DNA of 64,000 nt from Novosphingobium olei (GCF_012927405.1 NZ_JABBGM010000010.1:62001-126000), one strand, 5' to 3'; shown: positions 25,298 to 34,592, counted from the stretch's first letter. The notes: a model not told the origin generated them from the letters alone. Numbers and translations are program-made.

Positions 25298-26497
25298 GTG
25301 GATCCTGCCGAGCCTACCAGTCTTCCAAGCACGACCCCCGACGAGGGCCAGCCCGACGAGCGCAACCGGCTACTGTCCGCGATCCTGCTGGTACTGGGGC
25401 TAGGCCTGTTCCTGGCCCTTCCCTTCGTGCTTTCGATCGGATCGGTCGTCTTTCTTCCCCCCGTGACAGCGATGATCTTCACGATCGTGCTGTCGCCGCT
25501 GGCCGACCGGCTCGTGCGCGTGGGCATGCCCAACATGCTGGCCTCGTTCTTCGCGATCCTGGCGATGATCTCGGTCATCGTGATGGCGCTTTCGCTGATC
25601 CTGCAGCCGGCGTTCGTCATGGTCGACCAGGTACCGTCGATGGCCCGCCAGGTCGTCCAGCGGTTCGCGCAGCTGCGCGGCGAATTTGCATGGATCAGCG
25701 ACCTAAACGGACAGCTCGCGCGCCTTTCCGGCCGCACCGCGCGCGAAGTTGTGCTGGCGACGCCTTCGGTCATCGAGCAGGTCGCCTTCGCCACGCCGAG
25801 CGTGGTGCTCGAAACGCTGCTGACCCTGCTGATGACCTTCTTCATGATCGAATCCCGCATCCGCATGAAGCGGCGGCTGCTGCTCGATCGCCAGCACTTC
25901 GGAGCGTCGGTGCGGATTGCACGGATCATGCGCGCGGTGCAGGACCGGGTCGCCAACTACATCTTGACCGTGGCGCAGGTGAATTTCGCGGTCGGCTGCA
26001 TCGTAGCAGGCGGCGCCTGGGCCTGGGGCCTTGCCGCGCCGATCATGTGGGGCGGCCTGGCCTTCGTGCTCAACTTCCTGCCCTATCTGGGACCACTCAC
26101 GATGATGGGCTTGCTTGCACTGGTCGGGCTCGGCACCGCCAGTTCGATTGCCCTTGGCCTTGTACCGATGCTGCTGTTCCTGGGGCTTCACGCCATCGAG
26201 GCGAACATTGTCACGCCATCGATCCTGGGTGCACGCTTTACGCTCAACCCGGTCTCGATCCTTATCGCGATCAGTTATTTCTCGTGGATCTGGGGCGTTC
26301 TGGGCGCGCTGCTGTCCGTGCCGATCCTGCTGACCCTGTCGGCACTGCTCGAACATCTCGGCCGGCCCAATATCGTCGGCTTCCTGTTCGGCGAGCCGCT
26401 GTTCGAGCCGCCGCTACCCCTGCCCTCGGCCGAGGGCGAACCCGGTCCTGACAGCACGATGCCGCAGGACCGGGCTACGACCGTTCAGGCCGGGTAG
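25298..26497 (+). CDS. AI-2E family transporter (PerM/TqsA-type membrane protein)
   Basis: This 399-residue protein has about seven to eight membrane segments: two near residues 25-70, one near 80-100, one near 160-190, and a cluster in the C-terminal half. PF01594 features include NFLPYLGPLTMMGLLA and EANIVTPSILGARFTLNP. The family exports small molecules or ions; autoinducer-2 export holds only for a few members. The start is GTG at 25298 (MDPAEPTSLPSTTPDEG). It follows ecfG by 89 bp and overlaps the convergent sodB by 13 bp. Confidence 0.87.
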   Translation: MDPAEPTSLPSTTPDEGQPDERNRLLSAILLVLGLGLFLALPFVLSIGSVVFLPPVTAMIFTIVLSPLADRLVRVGMPNMLASFFAILAMISVIVMALSLILQPAFVMVDQVPSMARQVVQRFAQLRGEFAWISDLNGQLARLSGRTAREVVLATPSVIEQVAFATPSVVLETLLTLLMTFFMIESRIRMKRRLLLDRQHFGASVRIARIMRAVQDRVANYILTVAQVNFAVGCIVAGGAWAWGLAAPIMWGGLAFVLNFLPYLGPLTMMGLLALVGLGTASSIALGLVPMLLFLGLHAIEANIVTPSILGARFTLNPVSILIAISYFSWIWGVLGALLSVPILLTLSALLEHLGRPNIVGFLFGEPLFEPPLPLPSAEGEPGPDSTMPQDRATTVQAG

Positions 26498-27099
26498 GCC
26501 CAGACCGAACCGCGCGCGAGATTCTCGGCCGCGAAGGCCCAGTTGAGGCGCGTGTCGATCACCTGCTTGAGATAGTCGGGACGCAGGTTCTTGTAATCGA
26601 TGTAGTAGGCGTGTTCCCACAGGTCGATCACGAGCAGGGGGTTGCCCGAAAGGTCGCTGTAGGTGGCGGCATCGTGGGTCTGTTCGACCGACAGCTTGCC
26701 GTCCTTGGCGACCAGCCACACCCAGCCCGAGGCGAAGTGCGCGGTGCCCTGTGCGGCGAGTTCGGCCTTCAGCTTGTCGAGCGAACCGAACGAGGCATCG
26801 ATCGCGGCGGCGAGCTCACCTTCCGGTGCCGAGGCTTCAGCCGTCAGGCTGTGCCAGTAGAAGCCATGGTTCCAGGTCTGCGCCGAGTTGTTGAACAGGC
26901 CCTTGTCACCCTTGCTCTGCGCGGCCGCGACGATATCCTCGAGGCTCTTGTCAGCAAGATCGGTGCCTTCGATCGCGGCGTTGGTCTTGTCGACGTAAGC
27001 CTTGTGATGCTTGCCATGGTGGGTCTGCAGGGTGGTCGCGGACACCGCCGGCTCGAGCGCGGTATCGGCATAGGGCAGCGGCAGCAGGGAAATGGCCAT
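26485..27099 (-). CDS. sodB: Superoxide dismutase [Fe/Mn], SodB-like
   Basis: This 204-residue enzyme dismutates superoxide to O2 and H2O2 in the cytoplasm. Metal ligands are H27 (LQTHHGKHH), H78 (QTWNHGFYW), D159 and H163 (DLWEHAYY). The SAQTWNH form with Gln is typical of Fe-using members; metal choice cannot be proven from sequence. It overlaps the AI-2E gene tail to tail and has a TGC-type dyad (27174-27188) about 75 bp upstream. Confidence 0.95.
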   Translation of the reverse strand: MAISLLPLPYADTALEPAVSATTLQTHHGKHHKAYVDKTNAAIEGTDLADKSLEDIVAAAQSKGDKGLFNNSAQTWNHGFYWHSLTAEASAPEGELAAAIDASFGSLDKLKAELAAQGTAHFASGWVWLVAKDGKLSVEQTHDAATYSDLSGNPLLVIDLWEHAYYIDYKNLRPDYLKQVIDTRLNWAFAAENLARGSVWAYPA

Positions 27100-27173
27100 G
27101 TCAGCTCCGTATCGTGAAAGTTGCTTCGCGGACCAACGCCCCAGAAAGGCATCGGTTGCGGCCAGCGCCTAAG

Positions 27174-27188
27174 CGCTGCACCGCAGCG
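27174..27188. promoter_or_regulatory. Dyad CGCTGC-ACC-GCAGCG upstream of sodB
   Basis: This 15-bp inverted repeat has the same core as the dyad before the phasin gene (CTGC-ACC-GCAG) and sits 75 bp upstream of the sodB start. Its role is unknown. Confidence 0.35.
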
Positions 27189-27257
27189 GTCCAGCGAGAA
27201 TTTTGAATAGGGATCAAAGGAAATAGCGATTATTGCAGCGCGGCACGGCCTGCCGCG

Positions 27258-28559
27258 TCAGCCCGTCGGCTCATCGCCTTTGGCAGGAGCAGCCAGCCCG
27301 CGATCGACCGCAGCGGTGACCGCGACATCCATCGTCACGTTGCCCAGCGTGCGCATCAGGTCGGGCAGCACTTCGACCGCGACGAGGAGCGCCAGCGGCC
27401 CCACCGGAACTCCCATTGCGATGGCGATGGGACCGACGGAGGCGACGTAGCTGATCGTTCCGGGCAGGCTGACCGAACTGAGCGAGACGAGCACGGCCAT
27501 GATCCAGCCCGAGACGATCATCGCCGGGCTCAAAGGCACGCCGTACCAGCGGGCAACGTAGACCACCACGGCAAGGTTCATCGCCGGGCTGGTCGCGCGG
27601 AACAGCGCCACGGCTAGCGGCATGACGAATTCAGAGGTGGAATCGCGCACGTCGAGCTTGCGGCACGCGCCCAGCATCGCCGGCAGCGAGGCAAGCGAGG
27701 ACTGGGTCGACAATGCGAAGACCTGGACCGGCACCATGGCGCGGGCGAAGCGCCCGAGCGGCTTGCGCGCGAGCAACGCGGCGAGAGGATAGCCCGCCAG
27801 CCAGACGACCGAGCCGGTCAGGACCACGACCAGCACATAGTGCGCCAGCGCGCCGATCGCCGCCGCGCCGGTCTTGGCCGAGACGGTGAGGCTGAGCGCG
27901 AGAACACCGATCGGCGCCACGGCGAGCACCCAGCCGATCACCACCAGCATCGCCGCCGCGATCGCCGCGAAGAAGGTGGCGATCAGGTCCCGCTGCCGAG
28001 GCTCGAGCCGCGTGCTGGCAATGGCGAAGACCGACATGAACAGGATCATCGGCAACATGCGATCGTTCGCCGCGGCATCGAGCACGTTGGTCGGGATGAT
28101 CGACTTGAGGTAGTCCGCCATCCCCGGAACCGGCCCTGAGGGCGCTCCGCCCAGGCTGCTGCGCAGCGCATCGCCGGCATTGCCCGGAATCGGCAGCAAG
28201 TCGAGGATCAGCGGCGTCACCGTGAGCGACATTGCCGCGCTGAAGCCGAGAACGAGCAGGAACAGCCCAAGGCTGCGGCGGGCGAGTGCGCCGGCGCTGG
28301 CCGTCGCCATCGTCTGCACCACACCGGTGAACAGCAGCGCGGCGACGAGCGGAACGATCGTTGCCTGCAACGCGCGCAGCCACAGATCGCCGACCGGCTC
28401 CGAAACCGCCAGCACCGCCGGAAGAGCGCCCGGCGCCGCGAAGGCAAGGCCAAGCCCCCCGAGAAGGCCGGCCGCAAGGGCCGCGAATGTCCAGATTGCC
28501 GAGACCTGGGCAATCGGGGGCAGCGAGATGGACGACTTTTCAGGGTGCGGTAAGCTCAT
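27258..28559 (-). CDS. Dicarboxylate/amino acid:cation symporter (DAACS, GltP/DctA-like)
   Basis: This 433-residue membrane protein has the DAACS layout: six N-terminal helices, re-entrant hairpin 1 with the serine-rich QSSLASLPAML, and the helix VALFRATSPAMNLAVVVYVA, where family members have the N-x3-D/N substrate region. A C-terminal part VALLVAVEVLPDLMRTLGNVT, seen as EVLPDLMRTLGN, matches the end of the fold. It should import C4-dicarboxylates or acidic amino acids with Na+ or H+. It is divergent from glmM with an 82-bp gap. Confidence 0.88.
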   Translation of the reverse strand: MSLPHPEKSSISLPPIAQVSAIWTFAALAAGLLGGLGLAFAAPGALPAVLAVSEPVGDLWLRALQATIVPLVAALLFTGVVQTMATASAGALARRSLGLFLLVLGFSAAMSLTVTPLILDLLPIPGNAGDALRSSLGGAPSGPVPGMADYLKSIIPTNVLDAAANDRMLPMILFMSVFAIASTRLEPRQRDLIATFFAAIAAAMLVVIGWVLAVAPIGVLALSLTVSAKTGAAAIGALAHYVLVVVLTGSVVWLAGYPLAALLARKPLGRFARAMVPVQVFALSTQSSLASLPAMLGACRKLDVRDSTSEFVMPLAVALFRATSPAMNLAVVVYVARWYGVPLSPAMIVSGWIMAVLVSLSSVSLPGTISYVASVGPIAIAMGVPVGPLALLVAVEVLPDLMRTLGNVTMDVAVTAAVDRGLAAPAKGDEPTG

Positions 28560-28641
28560 CTTGAGATGACATTAGCTATGCGCCGCGACATAGCAACTTC
28601 GCGCGCCATCAAGGACGCGCCAGCACGGGACTATTATTGCG

Positions 28642-29982
28642 ATGGGACGCAAGTTCTTCGGCACCGACGGCATTCGCGGACGCACCAATGCCGGCGTGAT
28701 GACCGCAGCCACGGCGATGAAGGTCGGCCAGGCGGCCGGCACCTATTTCCTGCGCGGTTCGCACCGCCATCGCGTTGTCATCGGCAAGGACACCCGCCTT
28801 TCCGGATACATGCTGGAAAACGCAATGACCGCGGGCTTCACCAGCGTGGGCATGGACGTGGTGCTGCTGGGCCCCATGCCCACCCCGGCGGTAGCGCTGC
28901 TCACCCGTGAAATGCGCGCAGACGTTGGCGTGATGATCTCGGCCAGCCACAACCCGTTCGAGGACAATGGCATCAAGCTGTTCGGCCCCGATGGCTTCAA
29001 GCTTTCGGACGAAGACGAAACGGCGATCGAAGCCATGCTCGAGCAGGAACTGCCGCTCGCCGCGAGCGCGGAAGTGGGCCGCGCCCGTCGCATCGAGGAT
29101 GCCCGCGGGCGCTATATCCACGCGGTCAAGGGCAGCCTGCCGCACAACGTCCGGCTCGATGGCCTGCGCATCGTGGTCGATTGCGCCAATGGTGCCGCCT
29201 ATCATGTTGCGCCCTCGGCTTTGTGGGAGCTGGGCGCCGAGGTGATTGCCATCGGTGTCGAGCCCAATGGCAAGAACATCAATGCAGGCGTCGGTTCGAC
29301 CCATCTCGATGCGATCAAGGCCAAGGTCCGCGAAGTGCGCGCCGACATCGGCATAGCGCTGGATGGCGATGCCGACCGCCTGATCGTGGTCGATGAAAAG
29401 GGCCAGACGGTCGACGGCGACCAGATCATGGCGCTGATCGGCACCCGGCTTGCCGACGCGGGCGCGCTGCGCGGCGGCGGGGTGGTGGCGACGGTGATGT
29501 CGAACCTGGGCCTCGAACGCTATCTCAACTCCAGGGGCCTCGACCTCGTCCGCACGGCAGTCGGCGATCGCCACGTGCTCGAAAAGATGCGTGAGGGCGG
29601 GTTCAACGTGGGCGGCGAACAGTCCGGCCACATGATCCTGACCGACCATGGCACCACAGGGGATGGCACGGTGGCGGCGCTGCAAGTGCTGGCCGCGCTC
29701 GTCGCCAGTGGCAAGCCGGCGAGCGAAACCCTGCACCTGTTCGACCCGGTACCGCAGCTGCTCAAGAACGTGCGCTTTGCTGGTGGCAAGCCGCTGGATA
29801 ACGAGGACGTCCAGAAGGTCATCGCCGATGCAGAGGCGCAGCTCGCCGGGCGCGGGCGGCTGGTCATCCGTCCGTCGGGCACCGAGCCCGTGATCCGCGT
29901 GATGGCCGAAGGCGACGATGCCGCGGAAGTCGAGACCGTCGTCAACCGGATCTGCAGTGCAGTGCGCAAGGCCGCTGGTTGA
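28642..29982 (+). CDS. glmM: Phosphoglucosamine mutase
   Basis: This 446-residue enzyme converts glucosamine-6-phosphate to glucosamine-1-phosphate for peptidoglycan and LPS synthesis. It begins MGRKFFGTDGIRGRTN. The active-site serine is S102 in MISASHNPFEDNG, the Mg2+ loop is DGDADRL, and the phosphate-binding loop near the end is RPSGTEPVIRVM. Length is standard. It is the first gene of a plus-strand run with the DUF1272 gene and thiD. Confidence 0.96.
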   Translation: MGRKFFGTDGIRGRTNAGVMTAATAMKVGQAAGTYFLRGSHRHRVVIGKDTRLSGYMLENAMTAGFTSVGMDVVLLGPMPTPAVALLTREMRADVGVMISASHNPFEDNGIKLFGPDGFKLSDEDETAIEAMLEQELPLAASAEVGRARRIEDARGRYIHAVKGSLPHNVRLDGLRIVVDCANGAAYHVAPSALWELGAEVIAIGVEPNGKNINAGVGSTHLDAIKAKVREVRADIGIALDGDADRLIVVDEKGQTVDGDQIMALIGTRLADAGALRGGGVVATVMSNLGLERYLNSRGLDLVRTAVGDRHVLEKMREGGFNVGGEQSGHMILTDHGTTGDGTVAALQVLAALVASGKPASETLHLFDPVPQLLKNVRFAGGKPLDNEDVQKVIADAEAQLAGRGRLVIRPSGTEPVIRVMAEGDDAAEVETVVNRICSAVRKAAG

Positions 29983-30058
29983 AACGGAACCGGAGCACGC
30001 TAGAGAAGGCGGGCGCGCACGCGATCACCATCGGAAGCGCGCACCAGGAGACCTGAGC

Positions 30059-30289
30059 ATGCTCGAGATGCGCCCCGATTGCGAACGTTGCGGCACCGAC
30101 CTGCCGGCCGAAGCGCCCGGCGCGTTCATCTGCAGCTTCGAATGCACGTTCTGCGCCGAATGCAGCGAAGACCTCGACGATCGCTGCCCCAACTGCGGCG
30201 GCGAGCTGACAGACCGTCCGACGCGGGCGAAGGCGCTGCATGCCAAGATTCCGCCTTCGGATGAACGGCGCTTCAAGGGCGCGGCGTGA
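30059..30289 (+). CDS. DUF1272 zinc-ribbon-like protein
   Basis: This 76-residue protein is built around four C-x2-C-like knuckles: CERC, then CSFECTFCAEC and CPNC, and has the DUF1272 start MLEMRPDCERCGTDLP. Function of the family is unknown; metal binding is likely. The ATG at 30059 follows CAGGAGA. Its TGA overlaps the GTG of thiD (GTGA), so the two are co-translated. Confidence 0.88.
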   Translation: MLEMRPDCERCGTDLPAEAPGAFICSFECTFCAECSEDLDDRCPNCGGELTDRPTRAKALHAKIPPSDERRFKGAA

Positions 30290-31032
30290 CACCGCCGCGC
30301 ATCCTCTCGATTGCCGGCTCAGACAGTTCCGGCGGCGCCGGCATTCAGGCCGACATCAAGACGATCACCATGCTCGGCGGATACGCGATGACCGCGATCA
30401 CCGCCCTCACCGCGCAGAACACGACCGGTGTCACGCACGTTGCCGCAACCGAGCCGGCACTGGTTGCCGCGCAGATCGACGCGTGCCTCGACGATATTGG
30501 CGCCGATGCGATCAAGATCGGCATGCTCGGCTCGCCCGAGATCGCGCATCTCGTGGCGGACAGGCTGGCGGGCCTTGGCGTGCCGATCGTTTTCGATCCG
30601 GTGATGGTGGCCACCAGCGGCTCGATCCTTGCCGATCCGGCAACGATCGCGGCGTTCGAACGCCTGATGACGATCGCCACCCTGACCACGCCGAACGTGC
30701 CCGAACTTGCCGCATTGGGCGGGGACGCGGCGATGGCTGGGCGCGCCGTCGCCTATCTGGCCAAGGGGGGCGATGCCGACGGCGCGGAAGTGATCGACCG
30801 CCTGGTCGTGCCCGGCGCGGCCGAACGACGCTGGAGCGCGCCTCGCATCGCGACCAGCAGCACGCATGGCACGGGCTGCACCCTGTCCAGCGCGATTGCC
30901 ACCCTGCTCGGCATGGGGCTGCCGCTCGACGAAGCGGTGGAAGACGCGCGCGAGTTCGTCCGCGCCGCACTATTGGCGGCACCAGGCCTCGGCAAGGGCC
31001 ACGGGCCGCTGGGACATCAGGCCGTACGGTAA
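30286..31032 (+). CDS. thiD: Hydroxymethylpyrimidine/phosphomethylpyrimidine kinase
   Basis: This 248-residue ribokinase-fold enzyme phosphorylates HMP and HMP-phosphate for thiamine synthesis. Signatures are IAGSDSSGGAGIQADIKT at the N-terminus, VFDPVMVATSG in the middle, and THGTGCTLSSAIATLL with the catalytic Asp position replaced by the family's G-T-G-C-T-x-S form. The start is GTG at 30286, overlapping the DUF1272 stop. No TPP riboswitch or other thiamine gene is nearby. Confidence 0.93.
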   Translation: MTPPRILSIAGSDSSGGAGIQADIKTITMLGGYAMTAITALTAQNTTGVTHVAATEPALVAAQIDACLDDIGADAIKIGMLGSPEIAHLVADRLAGLGVPIVFDPVMVATSGSILADPATIAAFERLMTIATLTTPNVPELAALGGDAAMAGRAVAYLAKGGDADGAEVIDRLVVPGAAERRWSAPRIATSSTHGTGCTLSSAIATLLGMGLPLDEAVEDAREFVRAALLAAPGLGKGHGPLGHQAVR

Positions 31033-31036
31033 GCCG

Positions 31037-32341
31037 TCAGGCGAGCGCGAACTCGGGCTGCCGGCGTCGCACCGGCGCACTCTCCGTCACGAAGAGCGCT
31101 GCACAAAGCCCGAGCACTTGTGAGCCGACCAGGTACCAGGCAAGCGACATCGCCGTACCCGTGGCGTGCATCAGCCAGGTGATGAACAGTTGCGTGCCCC
31201 CGCCGAACAGCGTCACCGGCAAGGCATAGATCAGCGCAAACCAGTGGACCCGACGCGTCGGGGCGATCGTTTCGCTGATCGCGGCATAGATCGATGCGCC
31301 TGTCAGCACTCGCAAGGCGGCCAGGATCCCGGTCACCATCGTCAACGAGACGATCGACGGCTGCGCGACAAGCCACGAATAGAGCGGGAGGATCACGATG
31401 ATTAGGGCCGCATGCGGCAGGATCAGAAGCGGCCGGCGCCCGAAACGGTCACTGAGCATGCCGCCCGCGACGCCTGCCAAGGCGGCGATGACGTTACCGA
31501 TCAATTGCGCAAGCATGGCGGCGGATGAAGAGAGATGCAGCTGGTTTTGCCCGAAGGTCGTGGTGTAGTTGGCGACATAGGTGAACATGGTGCCTGCGGT
31601 GATCATCCCCGCCCCGGCGAGGGCAATGCGCAATTCGCCGCGCGAAGGACGGGCGGATGCGTCCTGCTTGTCCAATGGCTTCGTTGATGCGGTGCTGGGA
31701 GCGGTTTCGGGCAGCATGCGACGCAGGACAAGCGCATAGGGCACGACCGCCGCTCCGATCAGCAGCGCGACGCGCCAGCCCCAGGTGGTCAACTGCTCCG
31801 GGCTCAGCAGGCTCGAAAGGAGCAGGCCGACGAGCGCGCCAACGCTGGTCGAGGCAAACTGGCAGACGCCCTGCAGGCTGGCACTGGTCGCCCGCCGCAT
31901 CGGATGGGCCACTTCGACCAGATAGACCGTCGCCGAGGACACCTCTCCGCCAAGGGCGAAGCCCTGCACCAGCCGGGCAAAGACGACGATGATCGGCGCC
32001 GCGATTCCGATGGTGGCATAGGACGGGGTCAGGGCCATCGTGGTGACGGCGAGACCCATCAACACCATCGACAGCAGCATCACAGGCTTTCGACCGATGC
32101 GATCACCGAGTCGGCCCAGGACATGCGCTCCGACCGGCCGACCGAGGAAGCCGACACCGAACGTGGCGAGCGAACCCATCAGGCTCGTGTAGCGGTCATG
32201 CGAGGGGAAGAAGCAATTTCCGATCTGGATGGCAAAGTAAGAAAAGGTCATGAAATCATAGAATTCAAGCCCGCATCCGATCGTGGCAGCGATGGCGGAT
32301 TTTCTGGCGTGAACCGGATCTTGCGCAATATTCGCAGTCAT
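31037..32341 (-). CDS. MFS transporter, metabolite:H+ symporter type
   Basis: This 434-residue 12-helix permease starts SAIAATIGCGLEFYDFMTFS, the hallmark of the MHS subfamily (ProP, citrate, shikimate, ketoglutarate carriers). The loop 2-3 motif is GRLGDRIGRKPVM and the repeated second-half motif is GMLSDRFGRRPLL. It should import an organic acid or similar with protons; substrate unknown. A hairpin just upstream buries the Shine-Dalgarno (32348-32379), suggesting control of translation. It is convergent with thiD, 4 bp apart. Confidence 0.88.
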   Translation of the reverse strand: MTANIAQDPVHARKSAIAATIGCGLEFYDFMTFSYFAIQIGNCFFPSHDRYTSLMGSLATFGVGFLGRPVGAHVLGRLGDRIGRKPVMLLSMVLMGLAVTTMALTPSYATIGIAAPIIVVFARLVQGFALGGEVSSATVYLVEVAHPMRRATSASLQGVCQFASTSVGALVGLLLSSLLSPEQLTTWGWRVALLIGAAVVPYALVLRRMLPETAPSTASTKPLDKQDASARPSRGELRIALAGAGMITAGTMFTYVANYTTTFGQNQLHLSSSAAMLAQLIGNVIAALAGVAGGMLSDRFGRRPLLILPHAALIIVILPLYSWLVAQPSIVSLTMVTGILAALRVLTGASIYAAISETIAPTRRVHWFALIYALPVTLFGGGTQLFITWLMHATGTAMSLAWYLVGSQVLGLCAALFVTESAPVRRRQPEFALA

Positions 32342-32347
32342 CCCGAC

Positions 32348-32379
32348 TTCCTCGAACCGCCATCTGGTCGTTCGAGGAA
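32348..32379 (-). promoter_or_regulatory. Hairpin sequestering the Shine-Dalgarno of the MFS gene
   Basis: In the mRNA, TTCCTCGAAC pairs with GTTCGAGGAA over 10 bp with a 12-nt loop. The 3' arm contains GAGGAA, six bases before the ATG, so the ribosome-binding site is fully paired. A DNA operator is the alternative reading. Confidence 0.6.
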
Positions 32380-32549
32380 ATTATCAAACCTCCCACGAGT
32401 CAATAACGCCGAGCTACCCTTTTAAGGGTGCTGCGAGGTAACATCCTGTGGTGGATTGCTTTTCTTTTCTCGACGTTTTCGTTGAGCCGCCAGCGGTGGC
32501 GGAGCCGGTCACCTTCAGGGCGCTCGTCGGCCGTCATGTGCTCGCCTCG

Positions 32550-33047
32550 CTATAGCCGATCGAGCGCGAAGTAGACGCTGTCGCACCATTCATCGCCCAC
32601 CAACCATGTCCGCGCCTGGCGATGCGTTTCCCGAAAGCCGAGCCGTTGGAGCAGGCGGATCGAGGCCGCGTTGCGCGGATCGACGTCAGCCAGAATCCGC
32701 TCCAGCCGGTGATGGGCGAACGCGCGCGCGATCAGCGCTCCGACTGCCTCCGACGCAAGGCCCAGGCCCCAGACCGATGGATCGAACAGGTAGCCGAGAT
32801 GGGGAAACCGGTAGAATCCCGCCTTCCCGACCAGGACGCCGTCCTTTTCGACGATGAAGTCCTCCCCTTCGCAAGGCGGGATCGCGATCATGTTGTCGAG
32901 CCACTCGGCAGTGACATCGGCCGTTTCGTGCGGCGGCGTGGACCAGTAGGCCATCGCGCGCGGCTGCCGCATGATGGCGTGCAGCGCATCGCGATCCGAG
33001 GCGCGGGCAGGACGAAGCAGCAGCCGCTCGGTGCGGATCGTGGTCAT
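32550..33047 (-). CDS. GNAT acetyltransferase, RimJ/RimL type
   Basis: This 165-residue protein has the RimJ-like order: TERLLLRPARASDRDALHAI, then WGLGLASEAVGALIARAF (acetyl-CoA loop) and DVDPRNAASIRLLQRLGF, where the Asn and Arg contacts are typical. It acetylates an amino group on a protein N-terminus or small molecule; target unknown. It sits 23 bp downstream of the LOG gene in the same direction. Confidence 0.87.
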   Translation of the reverse strand: MTTIRTERLLLRPARASDRDALHAIMRQPRAMAYWSTPPHETADVTAEWLDNMIAIPPCEGEDFIVEKDGVLVGKAGFYRFPHLGYLFDPSVWGLGLASEAVGALIARAFAHHRLERILADVDPRNAASIRLLQRLGFRETHRQARTWLVGDEWCDSVYFALDRL

Positions 33048-33069
33048 GTCCCGCGCCTCATCCGGACGG

Positions 33070-33969
33070 TCAGTCGCAGTCCAGCGCGTAGAATTCGACG
33101 ATGTGCTTCCACGCGTCTTCGGCCGTCTCGACCATGCGGAACAGCTCGAGATCCTCGAAATTGATCACGCCTTCCTCTGCAATGGCGCGGAAGTCGATCA
33201 CGCGGTTCCAGTAGTCCGCGCCAAAGAGCAGGATCGGGATCGGCTTCATTTTCCCGGTCTGGATCAGCGTCAGAAGCTCGAAGAACTCGTCGAAGGTGCC
33301 AAAGCCGCCGGGAAACACCGCAACGGCGCGGGCGCGCAGCAGGAAGTGCATCTTGCGCAGCGCGAAATAGTGGAACTGGAACGAGAGGTGCGGCGTGACG
33401 TACGGGTTGGGCGCCTGTTCGTGTGGCAGCACGATGTTGAGCCCGATCGATTCGGCCCCCGCCTCCTCGGCCCCGCGATTGGCCGCCTCCATGATCGACG
33501 GTCCGCCGCCCGAGCAGACCACGAACTGCCGCTTTCCTTCTTCGACCACGGCGCAGCGCGAGGCCGTGAAGGCAAGTCTGCGGGCCTCCTCGTAATACTT
33601 CGACTTGGCGACCAGCCGTTCGACGACCGCCTTCTTTTCCGGCGTGGTCGCCGTCGCCAGCGCGGCCTCTGCCATCTCGGGCGAAGGGATGCGCGCCGAA
33701 CCATACATCACCAGGGTCGAACCGATGCCCGCTTCGTCGAGCAGCATATCGGGCTTCAGCAGTTCAAGCTGGAAGCGTACCGGGCGAAGCTCTTCGCGTA
33801 GAAGAAAGTCGGTGTCGCGAAATGCCAGCCGGTAGGCCGGGTCCTGCTGCTGCGGGGTGGTACGTGGCTGGGATTCGACGAAGCCTGCTTCCTGCTCGGC
33901 CTTGTAGAACTTCGCGCGAGTCAGCTCGCGGTTGGCGGCGTCATCGCGCTCTGGGGGAGTGGTGCTCAT
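33070..33969 (-). CDS. LOG-family protein (TIGR00730-like, possible nucleotide phosphoribohydrolase)
   Basis: This 299-residue protein carries the LOG signatures GGGPSIMEAANRGAEEAG and PGGFGTFDEFFELLTLIQ. LOG proteins release cytokinin-like bases by cleaving nucleoside 5'-monophosphates; many bacterial members act on AMP or related nucleotides. Compared with the typical 180-220 residues, this one has about 80 extra N-terminal residues, as in the longer alphaproteobacterial group. Substrate is inferred from family only. Confidence 0.88.
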   Translation of the reverse strand: MSTTPPERDDAANRELTRAKFYKAEQEAGFVESQPRTTPQQQDPAYRLAFRDTDFLLREELRPVRFQLELLKPDMLLDEAGIGSTLVMYGSARIPSPEMAEAALATATTPEKKAVVERLVAKSKYYEEARRLAFTASRCAVVEEGKRQFVVCSGGGPSIMEAANRGAEEAGAESIGLNIVLPHEQAPNPYVTPHLSFQFHYFALRKMHFLLRARAVAVFPGGFGTFDEFFELLTLIQTGKMKPIPILLFGADYWNRVIDFRAIAEEGVINFEDLELFRMVETAEDAWKHIVEFYALDCD

Positions 33970-34217
33970 GGCCCATGTCTGTCGCTTCGTGGATGCAGAA
34001 GTGCAATCGTTTCCTCCGGTCCGGACACGTTTCGCAAACCATTGTGCAGTGCATTAACGCTTTTTCGCAAATGCGAAGTGGCTGGAGGATAACGAAACCT
34101 TACCAGCGCGATACGGGAATTATCCGGATCTTAAGCATCCTGCTTAACCCGGTCCTAATAACGTTCCGCAACCTGGAGTTGGTCAGATCCCGGTGGACCA
34201 CCACGAAAGGGATCCCG

Positions 34218-34496
34218 ATGCCTGCCTACAAGAACCTGAGCACTTCGATCGCATTCGCCATCGCGCTCCCCGCGCTTTCCTTGGCCGTCCCCGCCGCCGC
34301 AAAGGAAACGCGCTCTGCCACGAGCCTGCCGAAGGTGAGCCTTGTCGCCTATGGCGCCAGCAACGGGCGTCCTGCGAGCAGCCTTCCTCGTGACGTTGGC
34401 CCGAAAAAAGGCTGGCCGGTAAACCATGGCATCGAAAACGCCTGGGAACATGCCAACGAACATTCCGCGCACCACCGCAACTGCAGCGATGGCTGA
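34218..34496 (+). CDS. Small secreted hypothetical protein
   Basis: This 92-residue protein starts at an ATG (34218) behind AAAGGGA. It opens with an Sec-type signal peptide (KNLSTSIAFAIALPALSLAV, cleavage after PAAA near residue 29). The mature part is short, basic, and has a His-rich end (EHANEHSAHH). I recognise no domain. It stands alone between the LOG gene and tRNA-Gln, with about 250 bp of AT-richer leader upstream. Confidence 0.65.
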   Translation: MPAYKNLSTSIAFAIALPALSLAVPAAAKETRSATSLPKVSLVAYGASNGRPASSLPRDVGPKKGWPVNHGIENAWEHANEHSAHHRNCSDG

Positions 34497-34592
34497 TGAA
34501 CCATGGGCCGGCACCAGCGCCCCGCTGGCCGGCCCGCAAGGCACGGCGAACGTCGCCCGCCGACGCGTTTCGCTTGAGGAATTTCAGGAAGA

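Noticed and set aside
30286..31032. Thiamine (TPP) riboswitch control of thiD
   Set aside because: thiD overlaps the preceding gene and no TPP aptamer motif is visible upstream of the small operon.
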